Of a stretch of DNA of 64,000 nt, positions 16,759 through 26,213 are shown piece after piece. A program made the position numbers and the translations under genes. Source of the DNA: Flagellimonas sp. HMM57 (lineage in GTDB: Bacteria > Bacteroidota > Bacteroidia > Flavobacteriales > Flavobacteriaceae). Within the stretch, counting starts at the first letter, position 1, and each line of letters starts with the position of its first letter. The notes beneath the pieces are model-generated. The model saw nothing but the letters and a program-made list of their open reading frames with translations. It made no database searches and was not told where the DNA came from. The stretch is taken from assembly GCF_021390175.1 (NCBI RefSeq), contig NZ_CP090004.1, positions 3,897,001 to 3,961,000 on the forward strand, written 5' to 3'.

Positions 16759-17742
16759 TTATGCCTCGAACGGAAACTTAATTCCAGTAATGGCTCGCAC
16801 ATTGTCCAGTAATTCTGACAAATCCAAACTATTTTGGTGCGTCCACAGCTCGCTTTCCAATTTTCCAGTTTTAAGACAATGATGTACTTCCCTTATTTCA
16901 TGAACAAAACCGTTACCCTCCATAGGAAGTATACAATCGTCCGTGCTGCCGTCTTTTTCTAGGGAAAAACCATTTGCCTCGTGCCATCTAGGGTGAATAT
17001 ATATACTTCCTTTGCTCCCAGATATTTCAGCTTCCATTTTAGACCGACTTGTCAGTCCGGAATATAACACTGCTTGTGCAGCGGGATATTGAAAGATCAT
17101 CGACGTCTGCAATTCGGTACCGTTTGTATGAAAATTTGAAAAGGCATGGATGTTATCGGGCTTGCCCAATAATAGATAAGCTAGAAAAATAGGGTAGATT
17201 CCAATATCCAACAACGAGCCCGAAGCCAAATCAGGATTTAGGATTCTAGATTTTTCATCCCTGTTTAGACCATAGAAAGCAAAATCGGCATGTAGGTATG
17301 CCAATTCACCTATCGTACCAGTATCGATCAAAGTTTTTATTTTTTTTATGGACGGATTAAAACGCGACCAAAGTCCCTCCATAAGAAAAACCTTGTTCTT
17401 CTTGGCTACGGCAATGATTTCCTCAACTTCCAATTTAGATACTCCAAGTGGTTTTTCACAAAGTACGTGTTTGCCATATTCCATGGCTTTTATTGCCAAT
17501 TCTTTATGATAGTTATGTGGAGTGGCTATGTAAACAATATTTGAGGTACTAGCTTTAAAAAGTTCTTCATAGCTTCCGTATGCGTTGCCAATCCCATACT
17601 CTTCTGCAAATCCTTGAGCTTTGTCCAAAGCTCTTGAAGCTACTGCACCAATTTCAACATCATCAAAAAGCAACAGGTCCGCAACAAATTTTTTGGCAAT
17701 ATTTCCAGGGCCTATAATGCCCCATTTCAGTTTCATTTCCAT
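16759..17742 (-). CDS. Gfo/Idh/MocA-family NAD(P)-dependent oxidoreductase
   Basis: 327 aa. N-terminal Rossmann domain with GIIGPGNIAKKF (about 9-20), then YIATPHNYH and the family signature CEKPLG (lysine of the EKP motif, about 96). The C-terminal alpha/beta substrate domain (about 125-325) contains GSLLDIGIYP with the conserved D-x-G-x-Y pattern. Members oxidise or reduce sugars, inositols or trans-dihydrodiols; the sequence resembles the dihydrodiol-dehydrogenase-like branch, but the substrate cannot be fixed. Divergently transcribed from the acyl-CoA carboxylase gene, 68 nt apart. ATG at 17742 or 17736 are both possible starts. Confidence 0.88.
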   Translation of the reverse strand: MEMKLKWGIIGPGNIAKKFVADLLLFDDVEIGAVASRALDKAQGFAEEYGIGNAYGSYEELFKASTSNIVYIATPHNYHKELAIKAMEYGKHVLCEKPLGVSKLEVEEIIAVAKKNKVFLMEGLWSRFNPSIKKIKTLIDTGTIGELAYLHADFAFYGLNRDEKSRILNPDLASGSLLDIGIYPIFLAYLLLGKPDNIHAFSNFHTNGTELQTSMIFQYPAAQAVLYSGLTSRSKMEAEISGSKGSIYIHPRWHEANGFSLEKDGSTDDCILPMEGNGFVHEIREVHHCLKTGKLESELWTHQNSLDLSELLDNVRAITGIKFPFEA

Positions 17743-17810
17743 TTGAAATCAAAAGTAATGATTATAACTCCTTATCTTTAACCGATAAGATTAAAAATGG
17801 TTTAGTAGCT

Positions 17811-19439
17811 ATGGATATTAACTTCAATAAAAATGAAGACCACAATAAATTGAAGCTTTCCGAGCTTCGAAGAAAACTTACTACGGTTAAGCTTGGAGGA
17901 GGCAAAAAAAGAATAGAAAAGCATCACGCAAAAGGTAAAATGACCGCACGTGAGCGTATTAATTATCTTTTTGACACGGGTTCTAAAACCATAGAAATAG
18001 GGGCATTTGCAGGCGATGGAATGTATGAGGAACATGGTGGATGTCCGTCAGCTGGTGTTGTTGTCAAAATCGGATATATTAAGGGAAAACAATGTGTTGT
18101 GGTTGCCAATGATGCTACGGTAAAAGCAGGAGCTTGGTTTCCAATTACGGGAAAGAAAAATTTAAGGGCACAAGAGATTTCCATAGAAAATAAGTTGCCC
18201 ATTATTTACTTAGTAGACAGCGCTGGAGTGTATTTGCCCATGCAAGATGAGATTTTCCCGGACAAGGAACATTTTGGTCGGATTTTTAGGAACAACGCCA
18301 TTATGAGCAGTATGGGCATTACCCAGATATCAGCTGTCATGGGCAGTTGCGTTGCTGGCGGAGCTTACTTGCCCATTATGAGCGATGAAGCACTTATTGT
18401 AGATAAAACAGGGAGCATCTTTTTAGCTGGGAGTTATCTGGTAAAGGCCGCTATTGGTGAAAGCATTGATAATGAAACCTTGGGAGGCGCTACCACACAC
18501 TCGGAGATTAGTGGTGTTACAGATTACAAGGCCAAGGACGATAAAGATGCGTTGGATAAGATAAAGAATATCGTTTCTAAAATCGGGGATTTTGAAAAAG
18601 CGGGTTTTAATAGGGTCGAAAGCCAGCTTCCCGTTGAGAATGAAAATGATATTTATGGCATTCTTCCAGCTTCCAGAAGCGACCAATACGATATGTTGGA
18701 AATTATAAAGCGCCTGGTCGATAATTCTGAATTTGAACAGTACAAAGAAGGATTTGGCAAAAGTATTTTAACAGGCTATGCACGAATCGATGGGTGGGCC
18801 GTTGGTATTGTCGCCAATCAAAGAAAAGTGGTAAAAACCAAAAAAGGCGAAATGCGTTTTGGAGGTGTGATCTATTCGGATTCAGCAGACAAAGCCACAC
18901 GATTTATTGCCAATTGCAACCAAAAGAAAATTCCTTTGGTCTTTTTACAAGACGTTACAGGTTTCATGGTTGGCAGTAAAAGCGAACATGGCGGTATTAT
19001 AAAGGATGGTGCCAAAATGGTGAATGCGGTAAGTAACTCCGTAGTACCAAAATTCACGGTGGTCATTGGTAACAGCTATGGCGCAGGAAATTATGCCATG
19101 TGTGGAAAAGCCTATGACCCTAGGCTTATGGTAGCTTGGCCAAGTGCAGAGCTTGCGGTAATGAGCGGAAACTCTGCCGCTAAGGTATTAATGCAGATTG
19201 AAAAGGCTTCGTTGGAAAAAAATGGGAAAAAATTAGATGCTGAAAAAGAGAAAGCATTGTTCGATGAAATCAAACAACGGTATGATAATCAGATTTCGCC
19301 GTATTATGCAGCATCGCGACTATGGACCGATGCAATAATCGACCCATTGGACACAAGAAAATGGATATCCATGGGGATTGAAGCCGCCAATCATGCACCT
19401 ATTGAAAAACAATTCAATATGGGAGTTTTGCAAGTGTAG
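17811..19439 (+). CDS. Acyl-CoA carboxylase carboxyltransferase (beta) subunit
   Basis: 542 aa, the length of methylcrotonyl/propionyl-CoA carboxylase beta chains. Two crotonase-like carboxyltransferase halves are visible: N-terminal (GGGKKRIEKHHAKGKMTARERI; VDSAGVYLPMQDEIFPD; GSCVAGGAYLPIMSDEA) and C-terminal (DVTGFMVGSKSEHGGIIKDGAKM; NSYGAGNYAMCGKAYDP). The two Gly-rich oxyanion-hole loops are intact. The LVDSAG..LP.QDE.FPD..HFGRIF pattern most resembles methylcrotonyl-CoA carboxylase beta (leucine degradation). No biotin carboxylase/BCCP alpha chain or other leucine-degradation gene is adjacent, so substrate is inferred. Its stop codon directly abuts that of the convergent gene. Confidence 0.88.
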   Translation: MDINFNKNEDHNKLKLSELRRKLTTVKLGGGKKRIEKHHAKGKMTARERINYLFDTGSKTIEIGAFAGDGMYEEHGGCPSAGVVVKIGYIKGKQCVVVANDATVKAGAWFPITGKKNLRAQEISIENKLPIIYLVDSAGVYLPMQDEIFPDKEHFGRIFRNNAIMSSMGITQISAVMGSCVAGGAYLPIMSDEALIVDKTGSIFLAGSYLVKAAIGESIDNETLGGATTHSEISGVTDYKAKDDKDALDKIKNIVSKIGDFEKAGFNRVESQLPVENENDIYGILPASRSDQYDMLEIIKRLVDNSEFEQYKEGFGKSILTGYARIDGWAVGIVANQRKVVKTKKGEMRFGGVIYSDSADKATRFIANCNQKKIPLVFLQDVTGFMVGSKSEHGGIIKDGAKMVNAVSNSVVPKFTVVIGNSYGAGNYAMCGKAYDPRLMVAWPSAELAVMSGNSAAKVLMQIEKASLEKNGKKLDAEKEKALFDEIKQRYDNQISPYYAASRLWTDAIIDPLDTRKWISMGIEAANHAPIEKQFNMGVLQV

Positions 19440-20591
19440 CTAAGGTGATGTTCTTAGTTTAAGCTTAACATTTAAAGAGGGTCTTTTTTTTACTTTTAAA
19501 CTGGTGTTGAAATAGCCTTTTTTAGTAAAAAGAAGCCTGTCTTTGGGTTTTGCATGAAGCGTATACCTACCATTTTCATCGCTTGTAGTCCACTCTTTGG
19601 TTCTTAGATTTCGGACGGTCACATTTGAGAGCATATTGCTATTTTCCATAATGAAACCAGAAATCATGGGCAGTTTTTCTTTACGCCTTTTCTCTCTTTT
19701 TCTTATCCTTTCTGCTTCATTTACAGAAACGAAATACGAAGTTTCCATAAAAAAAGCCATGCTCTTATCTGATATTTTCTCCCACTTATCTTGGCTGGCA
19801 TATTTTCTAAAAGAACCATTCCCATAAGAGACTCCTGCCAAAGCCATTCTCGGTTTTTCTTTGCCATATACTTGAAGTAATTCAATAGAAACAATAAAAT
19901 CGTCCCTTACAAAAATGGAAAAAGGGATTAAATCCACATGTGCGAACATATCATTCTTCTTTATAGTATGCAGGATATTTTCTGTAGATTGATTCAGGTT
20001 ATTTTTTGGAAAACCCCAAGACTTGTCTATATCATAAACATTGATCCGTACCAGAACACTATCAGATATATTTTCCCAGACTTCGAATCCAAAGGATTTA
20101 AGCTGCCGTAGCCCTTTAGCAACGGAAATATGAGAGGCTAATTCCCCACCAAGGGCAATGTTGTCCTTCCAATATCCGTATACCGTTTCACCCTTATTTT
20201 TATAACCAACAGATTTTTCCACAAAATCCCCTTTTTCGTCCGTTACGACTACTTCGCTCAATTCTAAAATGGAAGGATTTAGTTTTAGTATCGGATATTC
20301 ATTGTATACAAATTCTAAATCAGAAATGGGAATCTCCAGTGTTTCATATCCTAAAGAGGAAAATAAAACGACATCATGTGAAGTATAAAGGTCAGGATTG
20401 AATTCAAGGTGAAATATTCCTGTCTCATCACTAACAGTACCAACACCCTTTTCAATTATTCCAATATTGACATAAGGTATGGGCAATCCACTTTCAGCAT
20501 CAAAGATTTTGCCCTTATAATCAAGTTGGGCAGATAGCATACCTGAAAATAGCATGGTACATCCCAAAAAAAGACCATAGAATATTTTCAT
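19440..20591 (-). CDS. Secreted protein with two CarboxypepD_reg-like domains
   Basis: 383 aa. Signal peptide 1-22 (FLGCTMLFSGMLSAQ), an N-terminal carboxypeptidase-regulatory-like sandwich (about 23-112; YKGKIFDAESGLPIPYVNIGI), a central region (about 120-300) without a recognised motif, and a second sandwich-like segment at the C-terminus (about 308-380; ISGFIMENSNMLSNVTVRN). There is no plug or barrel. It follows the plug/TPR gene by 5 nt on the same strand, so both are likely one operon and may form an envelope pair. Function unknown. Confidence 0.7.
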   Translation of the reverse strand: MKIFYGLFLGCTMLFSGMLSAQLDYKGKIFDAESGLPIPYVNIGIIEKGVGTVSDETGIFHLEFNPDLYTSHDVVLFSSLGYETLEIPISDLEFVYNEYPILKLNPSILELSEVVVTDEKGDFVEKSVGYKNKGETVYGYWKDNIALGGELASHISVAKGLRQLKSFGFEVWENISDSVLVRINVYDIDKSWGFPKNNLNQSTENILHTIKKNDMFAHVDLIPFSIFVRDDFIVSIELLQVYGKEKPRMALAGVSYGNGSFRKYASQDKWEKISDKSMAFFMETSYFVSVNEAERIRKREKRRKEKLPMISGFIMENSNMLSNVTVRNLRTKEWTTSDENGRYTLHAKPKDRLLFTKKGYFNTSLKVKKRPSLNVKLKLRTSP

Positions 20592-20596
20592 AGCAT

Positions 20597-22387
20597 CTAC
20601 TTTGAGGCCACTGAAACATTTTTAGTTATGCGGAAAAGCTCCCTATTCGCATTTTTTACGTCAAGTTTGAAGACCTTTGATTCACTATATTGGGATTTAT
20701 CTCCATAATTATGATAAATTTTTGCCTTAAGATAGGTAGGGGTCAAGCTTTTGTTGCCCAGGTACTTGATGTTCACTTTCCATGTACCTGCCAGCGAATC
20801 ATCAATTAAATATTCAGAGCATGAGTATCCTAAATTCTTTTCTGTGGCAATAGTATCAGCATTTGCCTCTAAACTATGGTTCCAAGTATAGTATTGGTTA
20901 TCGGGGTTTAGGAACTGTAAATCAAATTCGGCTTCACTATCGTTCCATTCAAAAACCAATCGTGTTCCCTTAAAATCTTCATTCTCCACTTTTATCTTCT
21001 TACCAGCGGAACGCTTCATCATATCTGTTTTTTCCAAGGCCAGCAAGTTATTAAACTCTCTATTGATGATCTTGGAGAAACTGCTAGTATCCGCTCGCAT
21101 AAAGTTTTCATCCAACAAATAAAAGTAACGTGCATAAAGCATTGCTGCTTTTCTTGAATTATTCACACTTCTATTGCTAAGTGCCAAGTCCCTATACGAT
21201 TGTGCATAGTTCGGTCTCAATATAAAAACCTCTTTATATACTTCGTCGGCAAGCTCATAGCGTTCCTGCGATTCATAGATATAGGCCAGTGCTTTTAAAT
21301 GAATTGGGTTGTTTCCAATAATTGAAAGTCCATCTTCGATAATCTCATCCGCATAGGCTTCTTGTTTCCATTTTTCGAAAAAATATTGATAGGAATCCAG
21401 AATAAAATATGGAGAATTTCTATACTTTTCAACACTGGATTCATACTTGGTTTTTGCCTCTTCAAAAGAATTGGAACTTTTTAATTCCTTAAGATAGTTG
21501 GGTGCATTTTTTAGAATATCCGCCTCGGTAAGTGCTGTTCCCGTGTAATAATTATCCAAAAGTCTAGCACTATCCATCACAAGGTTGTTTTTATCTTTTG
21601 GAATTATAGTCCCGGTTTTTGTATTTATGACCACCACGCCACCACTACCTACATTTCCGTAACGAACAGTTCCTGCTGCTGATGCTATAACCGCAATACG
21701 TTCTATATTCTGGACATCAATAAAATCAGGGAAATCAGTAAATATTTGACCATCTACATCATAGATAGCCTTTTTGCCCCTGATTAGAACTGTCGCATTA
21801 CTCGTTTGCGTACTTAAAGCGTTAAATTCTGGATTGCCAGGAATGGTAAGTACTCCGGTAGTAGCGCCCCTTAAAACAGTAACACCTGCAAATCTACCCC
21901 GTAATACCCTGACCAAATCATACTCTCCCTGCAAGAAGTCCTTACTGTCCAATATCCTCATAGAGTAAGAAGCCTTTTCTTTATTCAAATAGCCGAAAGC
22001 AGTTTTGATAATATTTGGGTTACTGGCATAATCTATCTCCAACTCCTTTTGACTGTTACGTCTTTTTTTGGTCACGGTTACGTTTTCCAATTTTTCAATT
22101 CTAGGAAATAGTTCCAGATTTAGTCTTTTGGTAACATCCTCTACACGAATTTGAACCGGTTCCATTCCTTCTGCACTATAAAAAAGCACATCTCCCGGTG
22201 ATGCAGCAATCGTATAATACCCATCCGCATCAGAAGTCGCGGATACATCTTGATTTATGACTTGGATTTTTGCATTTTGGAAAAAATCACCTCCTCCATC
22301 AGTTATTTTACCAGTTATCAATCGTTCTTGTGAAAAACAAATAGTAACGACAAAAAAAGATAGGAAGCACGTAAATAGTATTTTCAT
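20597..22387 (-). CDS. Barrel-less TonB-plug protein with CarboxypepD_reg and TPR regions
   Basis: 596 aa. Signal peptide (1-19, ending CFSQ), CarboxypepD_reg-like domain (about 20-105; RLITGKITDGGGDFFQNAKIQV), then a segment typical of a TonB-receptor plug (about 155-265; VRVLRGRFAGVTVLRG, IERIAVIASAAGTVRYGNVGSGGVVVI). Instead of a beta-barrel it continues into helical TPR-like repeats (about 300-440; HLKALAYIYESQERYELADEVYKEVFILRPNYAQ) and a beta-rich C-terminal domain (about 480-590). At 596 aa it is far too short for a receptor, and no truncation is evident because the C-terminus is distinct. Predicted periplasmic; partner and role unknown. Confidence 0.75.
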   Translation of the reverse strand: MKILFTCFLSFFVVTICFSQERLITGKITDGGGDFFQNAKIQVINQDVSATSDADGYYTIAASPGDVLFYSAEGMEPVQIRVEDVTKRLNLELFPRIEKLENVTVTKKRRNSQKELEIDYASNPNIIKTAFGYLNKEKASYSMRILDSKDFLQGEYDLVRVLRGRFAGVTVLRGATTGVLTIPGNPEFNALSTQTSNATVLIRGKKAIYDVDGQIFTDFPDFIDVQNIERIAVIASAAGTVRYGNVGSGGVVVINTKTGTIIPKDKNNLVMDSARLLDNYYTGTALTEADILKNAPNYLKELKSSNSFEEAKTKYESSVEKYRNSPYFILDSYQYFFEKWKQEAYADEIIEDGLSIIGNNPIHLKALAYIYESQERYELADEVYKEVFILRPNYAQSYRDLALSNRSVNNSRKAAMLYARYFYLLDENFMRADTSSFSKIINREFNNLLALEKTDMMKRSAGKKIKVENEDFKGTRLVFEWNDSEAEFDLQFLNPDNQYYTWNHSLEANADTIATEKNLGYSCSEYLIDDSLAGTWKVNIKYLGNKSLTPTYLKAKIYHNYGDKSQYSESKVFKLDVKNANRELFRITKNVSVASK

Positions 22388-22475
22388 AGCATGTGGGTTT
22401 TAAAGATCATACTTGATTTAGTACAACCAAAAACTTACATGTTTAAGATACTGAAAGGCAACTATTTAAACAACC

Positions 22476-23822
22476 TTAATTTCCTAAATGTTCCTTAATT
22501 CTGGGGATTAAAAGAAGTTCGGTCTGTCTACCGTTAACGTAGCGAAATCCATCTTCGCCATAAAACCCTGCTTCTTCAAGCATAATTCGAATGTCACGTT
22601 TCCATTCTGGAATAGTAATAGTGGTATTTAGCTCTATAGCATAAACTGTATTTGGATTTAAAGGGTAGTTTTCCCCGTCATCTTTCATCACACCGTCCTG
22701 AGCATCCCACATGCCGATTGTAGTACCAGCAGAATGTCCATAGAGCCCAAGCGGATGTGTATAAATTGCCGGACGCAATCCTGCATCTTTTGCTTCTTGT
22801 AACGACTTTGCCAAGATTTGGTTTCCAGTTCTTCCCTTTATCATATTTTGTGTAAGAAAATCTTGGACACGATTTCCATCTTTCAACCCATCGACCAAGA
22901 ATTTCGGGGCTTCCGTTTCATTCGGTTTTAGCACATAAGCCAGTTCTTGACAGTCTGTGTTCAAACGTAAAAAGGTTATACCAAAATCGCAATGCAACAA
23001 ATCGCCTGGCTGGATAATCAAATCATTAGGTCTACCGGAGAATGAATACAAATGTCCTACCAATTCTTCACTGGTTCGTTGTACATCAACCGTTGGATGA
23101 AACCACGTTTCCAATCCCAAATCCGTAACTTTTTGACGCATCCACCACTCTACTTCCGTTGTTGTGGTAACTCCGGGCGTAATCGTCTTTTCTGAAAACG
23201 CTTCAGCAATGATATCATGGGTTATGTCCACCAATTGATTATAGATGACCATCTCCCTATTTGTACGTGTCTCAATCCAACGGACTGCCAATTGTTCTGC
23301 AGATACTACTTTTGATTGTTGCTTTTTTGGCAGGTTGGCCATAAACTCATCATAATCTGTTTTATCCAAACCATCGGCAATATTATGATCTTTGGAAAAG
23401 TTAAGCCCTATTTTCTTGGGGTTTCGTTCTTCTATGAGCTGCATTAGGCGTTTCCATTGATTTGGCTCTTTTTCCTTGTCCCAAGCTGATTGAATACTTT
23501 TCCCAACATTATAACGTGCCACGGCCAGTTTATCAATAGAATTCTTGGCCTTGTTCCTGTAAAAAAGTAAAATAGTCCTTCTGCGGGCATTCAACCATGT
23601 AGCCGGTAGCATTGTTTTTATAACAGGGTCTTCATTATACTCTCTGGAAATAACTATCCACATATCTATTCCCGTATCGTCCATAAGTTTTGGAAGCAGA
23701 TTGTTGAAGCGTTCTTCCAATATCTCGTCCACTACTTTGGCACGTTCAACTTCTGGTAAAATCTGTTGGGCATATGCAATGGATGAAACAATACTGAAAA
23801 GGCAAAGGATACTTTTTTTCAT
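22476..23822 (-). CDS. Secreted M24-family metallopeptidase (Xaa-Pro aminopeptidase-like)
   Basis: 448 aa from ATG 23822; the two-codon-longer reading begins with TTG. Signal peptide 1-18 (ILCLFSIVSSIAYAQ). N-terminal creatinase-like domain (about 20-190) with WIVISREYNEDP and WLNARRRTILLF, followed by the pita-bread M24 domain (about 200-448): metal-ligand positions include HCDFGI (Asp), GHSAGTTIG (His), and YAIELNT (Glu). The GLYGHSAG context fits aminopeptidase P relatives, although some ligands look substituted, so the enzyme may be atypical. Likely periplasmic peptide degradation. Confidence 0.8.
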   Translation of the reverse strand: MKKSILCLFSIVSSIAYAQQILPEVERAKVVDEILEERFNNLLPKLMDDTGIDMWIVISREYNEDPVIKTMLPATWLNARRRTILLFYRNKAKNSIDKLAVARYNVGKSIQSAWDKEKEPNQWKRLMQLIEERNPKKIGLNFSKDHNIADGLDKTDYDEFMANLPKKQQSKVVSAEQLAVRWIETRTNREMVIYNQLVDITHDIIAEAFSEKTITPGVTTTTEVEWWMRQKVTDLGLETWFHPTVDVQRTSEELVGHLYSFSGRPNDLIIQPGDLLHCDFGITFLRLNTDCQELAYVLKPNETEAPKFLVDGLKDGNRVQDFLTQNMIKGRTGNQILAKSLQEAKDAGLRPAIYTHPLGLYGHSAGTTIGMWDAQDGVMKDDGENYPLNPNTVYAIELNTTITIPEWKRDIRIMLEEAGFYGEDGFRYVNGRQTELLLIPRIKEHLGN

Positions 23823-23907
23823 GGTCAAAATCTTTACCCTAAAAATACATCATTTCACATAGACAAAAACAAGCTCTTTAAAAAAGCTACTTGTCATCTT
23901 TGTCAGG

Positions 23908-23966
23908 TTGAGCCTGTCGAAACCGATTGTAAATAATCGATAAATTAAACTATTCGACAAGCTCAA
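23908..23966. repeat. REP-like imperfect palindrome
   Basis: TTGAGCCTGTCGAA (23908-23921) and TTCGACAAGCTCAA (23953-23966) form inverted arms matching at 13 of 14 positions around a 31-nt A/T-rich centre. It lies in the 180-nt gap between the M24 and VWA genes, both on the minus strand. The arms resemble intergenic palindromes I associate with Bacteroidetes genomes; dispersal is not checkable within this window, where I see only this one copy. Confidence 0.55.
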
Positions 23967-24002
23967 TATAACAAATGAACACACTTTTTAGACGCTATCT
24001 TT

Positions 24003-26102
24003 TTACATACTTTCATTATATGATTTAACAAGCCTTATAAATTCTGTTTTGTACCCCTGGTTATCATTGACGATTCCATTCTCGGCAAGATTAATGACAT
24101 CATCCAAAGATGTATTATTGGTGTACTGGGATTTTCTTAAGTGAAGTCCGAACAACGCCACCGAAGCTGCAAAACTAAAATCTGGTGAAATAGCGGTTAC
24201 ATGGTCTTTCAATACTTGGTTGATTTCCGTGCTTACGTTTCCATCAGGCTTCTTGTACCTAAATTTGACGGTCAATAAGTCATTTGATTCTTCTTTGACC
24301 TTTAGATTTGAATATTTTAAATCGTGAACCTTTTTAAGATAGGGGCTTTCTACTCCTTTAGGAATAACTTCATAGAGTGCCGTTACGGTATGACCACTGC
24401 CCAATTCACCTGCATCTTTTGTATCATCGATAAAATCCTCATCTGCCAACATTCTATTTTCATATCCTATGAGTCGGTAAGCCTTAACTGCTTGTGGATT
24501 GAATTCTACTTGAATTTTGACATCCTTGGCTATCGTGTACAGGGTTCCACCAAATTCTTGCCCAAAAACCTTTTGTGCTTCCTGCATTGTATCAATATAG
24601 GCATGGTTACCATTACCCTTATCCGCTAATTTTTCCATTTTAGAATCTTTGTAATTCCCCATACCAAACCCCAAAACAGATAAAAACACTCCGGTTTCAC
24701 GCTTTTCCTCAATCAATTTGACCATAGCCTTGTCGCTTGAAGGCCCTACATTAAAATCGCCATCAGTAGCTAGAATCACCCGATTGTTTCCGTCCTTTAT
24801 AAAGTTTTTCTGTGCCAATTTATAGGCAAGTTCTATACCTGCACCCCCAGCTGTTGAGCCTCCTGATTCCAAATTTTCAATGGCATTCATAATTTTTTCT
24901 TTGTTACTGCCCCTTGTTGGCGATAAGACCTGTCCTGCAGCACCAGCATAAACAACTATGGACACTTTATCCTTTTCACGCAATTGATTGACCAATAATT
25001 TAAAAGCGGATTTTAGGAGCGGTAATTTGTTGGCGCTTCCCATGGAACCGGATACATCTATTAAGAAAGTAAGGTTGGATGGTGGTAATTCTTCATCGGT
25101 ATAGGATTTGCCCTGTAATCCTATCCTGACCAGTTTGGTGTCTTTGTTCCAGGGAGTCTGCACCACTTCGGTATTTATTGAAAATGGATGTTCCGTAGGT
25201 TGTGGGTAATCATAATTAAAATAATTCACCATCTCTTCAATCTTTACAGCATCAATTGGAATTTGTTGCCCATTGTTGATCATTCGCCTAACATTGCTGT
25301 ATGAAGCCTTATCTACATCAATAGAAAATGTTGACAGAGGGCTTAGTGCAACATGTTCAAATTTATTTTCAGCTATGTGTGCATAGTTTTCATCATTTTC
25401 TATCTGGTAATTGCCTTTTTTGGTAGTTATTACAATGCAACCATCATTGGCTGAAGATCCAAACATTTGTCTGGCTTTGGCTCCCTTATAGATATTTATT
25501 TTGTCTACATCTTTTGGGTCAATTTTAGCAACGACACTATTGTTCATTTTTTGAATGGGGACTCCATCTACAATATATAGTGGTTCTTTTCCTGCTTTGA
25601 TGGAGCTAGTACCTCTAATTTTTATATTCGGTGCAGTACTTGGAACAGCACTTTTATTAGTGATTTGGACTCCAGCTACCCTGCCCTGCAAGGTTTGTGC
25701 AATGGAACTGTGGTATTCTTTTCGTTTTTGTCGTTTTATTTGTGCTGGCGATGGAGGACTTTTAGGGAAAGATACATTTGAACCATATGCTACAATAACC
25801 ACTTCCTCAAGTGCTTGGGAGTCTTCTTCCATGCTAACATCAACTATATTTCCTGTGCCAATTTTGGCCTTAAATGTTTTGAATCCGATGTAGCTGAAGA
25901 CCAACATTTGTCCTTGGTTTGCGGCAATACTATAATGTCCATCAAAATCGGTCTGGGTTCCTTTAGAGGTTCCTTCCACCATGACATTTACGCCCGGTAG
26001 TGGTTGGTTGGCAGCATCGGTTACCGTTCCTGTAATGTTTTTTGATTGAGCTGATAGTTGCAGCGTTGATGCTACAATAAAAAAGAAGAATATTTTTTTC
26101 AT
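24003..26102 (-). CDS. VWA-domain envelope protein with CarboxypepD_reg and TonB-plug segments
   Basis: 699 aa from ATG 26102 (ATG 26111 also possible). Order: signal peptide (1-18, ending LSAQ), CarboxypepD_reg (about 21-92), SusC-type linker and plug (about 98-230; EEVVIVAYGS, LQGRVAGVQI, PLYIVDGVPI, ANDGCIVITTKKG), a YfbK-like N-terminal segment (about 255-340), a von Willebrand A domain with an intact MIDAS (DVSGSMGSAN, Asp349) and a C-terminal DUF3520-like region. YfbK-like VWA proteins occur widely in Bacteroidetes; fusion to a plug is the notable element. No barrel follows. Probably a periplasmic or surface adhesion or scaffold protein; function unknown. Confidence 0.82.
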   Translation of the reverse strand: MKKIFFFFIVASTLQLSAQSKNITGTVTDAANQPLPGVNVMVEGTSKGTQTDFDGHYSIAANQGQMLVFSYIGFKTFKAKIGTGNIVDVSMEEDSQALEEVVIVAYGSNVSFPKSPPSPAQIKRQKRKEYHSSIAQTLQGRVAGVQITNKSAVPSTAPNIKIRGTSSIKAGKEPLYIVDGVPIQKMNNSVVAKIDPKDVDKINIYKGAKARQMFGSSANDGCIVITTKKGNYQIENDENYAHIAENKFEHVALSPLSTFSIDVDKASYSNVRRMINNGQQIPIDAVKIEEMVNYFNYDYPQPTEHPFSINTEVVQTPWNKDTKLVRIGLQGKSYTDEELPPSNLTFLIDVSGSMGSANKLPLLKSAFKLLVNQLREKDKVSIVVYAGAAGQVLSPTRGSNKEKIMNAIENLESGGSTAGGAGIELAYKLAQKNFIKDGNNRVILATDGDFNVGPSSDKAMVKLIEEKRETGVFLSVLGFGMGNYKDSKMEKLADKGNGNHAYIDTMQEAQKVFGQEFGGTLYTIAKDVKIQVEFNPQAVKAYRLIGYENRMLADEDFIDDTKDAGELGSGHTVTALYEVIPKGVESPYLKKVHDLKYSNLKVKEESNDLLTVKFRYKKPDGNVSTEINQVLKDHVTAISPDFSFAASVALFGLHLRKSQYTNNTSLDDVINLAENGIVNDNQGYKTEFIRLVKSYNESM

Positions 26103-26213
26103 AATTGACATGGTTTTTAGATTCAATGCTAACCTAACATCAATTACTTGTTGAAAAAATCCATAATTCGTGTGGAAGGGATATTTTAAGGTGAATGCAC
26201 CTTTTGAATGAGC

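Noticed and set aside
19440-26102. SusCD polysaccharide utilisation locus
   Set aside because: There is no full-length SusC barrel, no SusD and no glycoside hydrolase; the plug proteins lack barrels.
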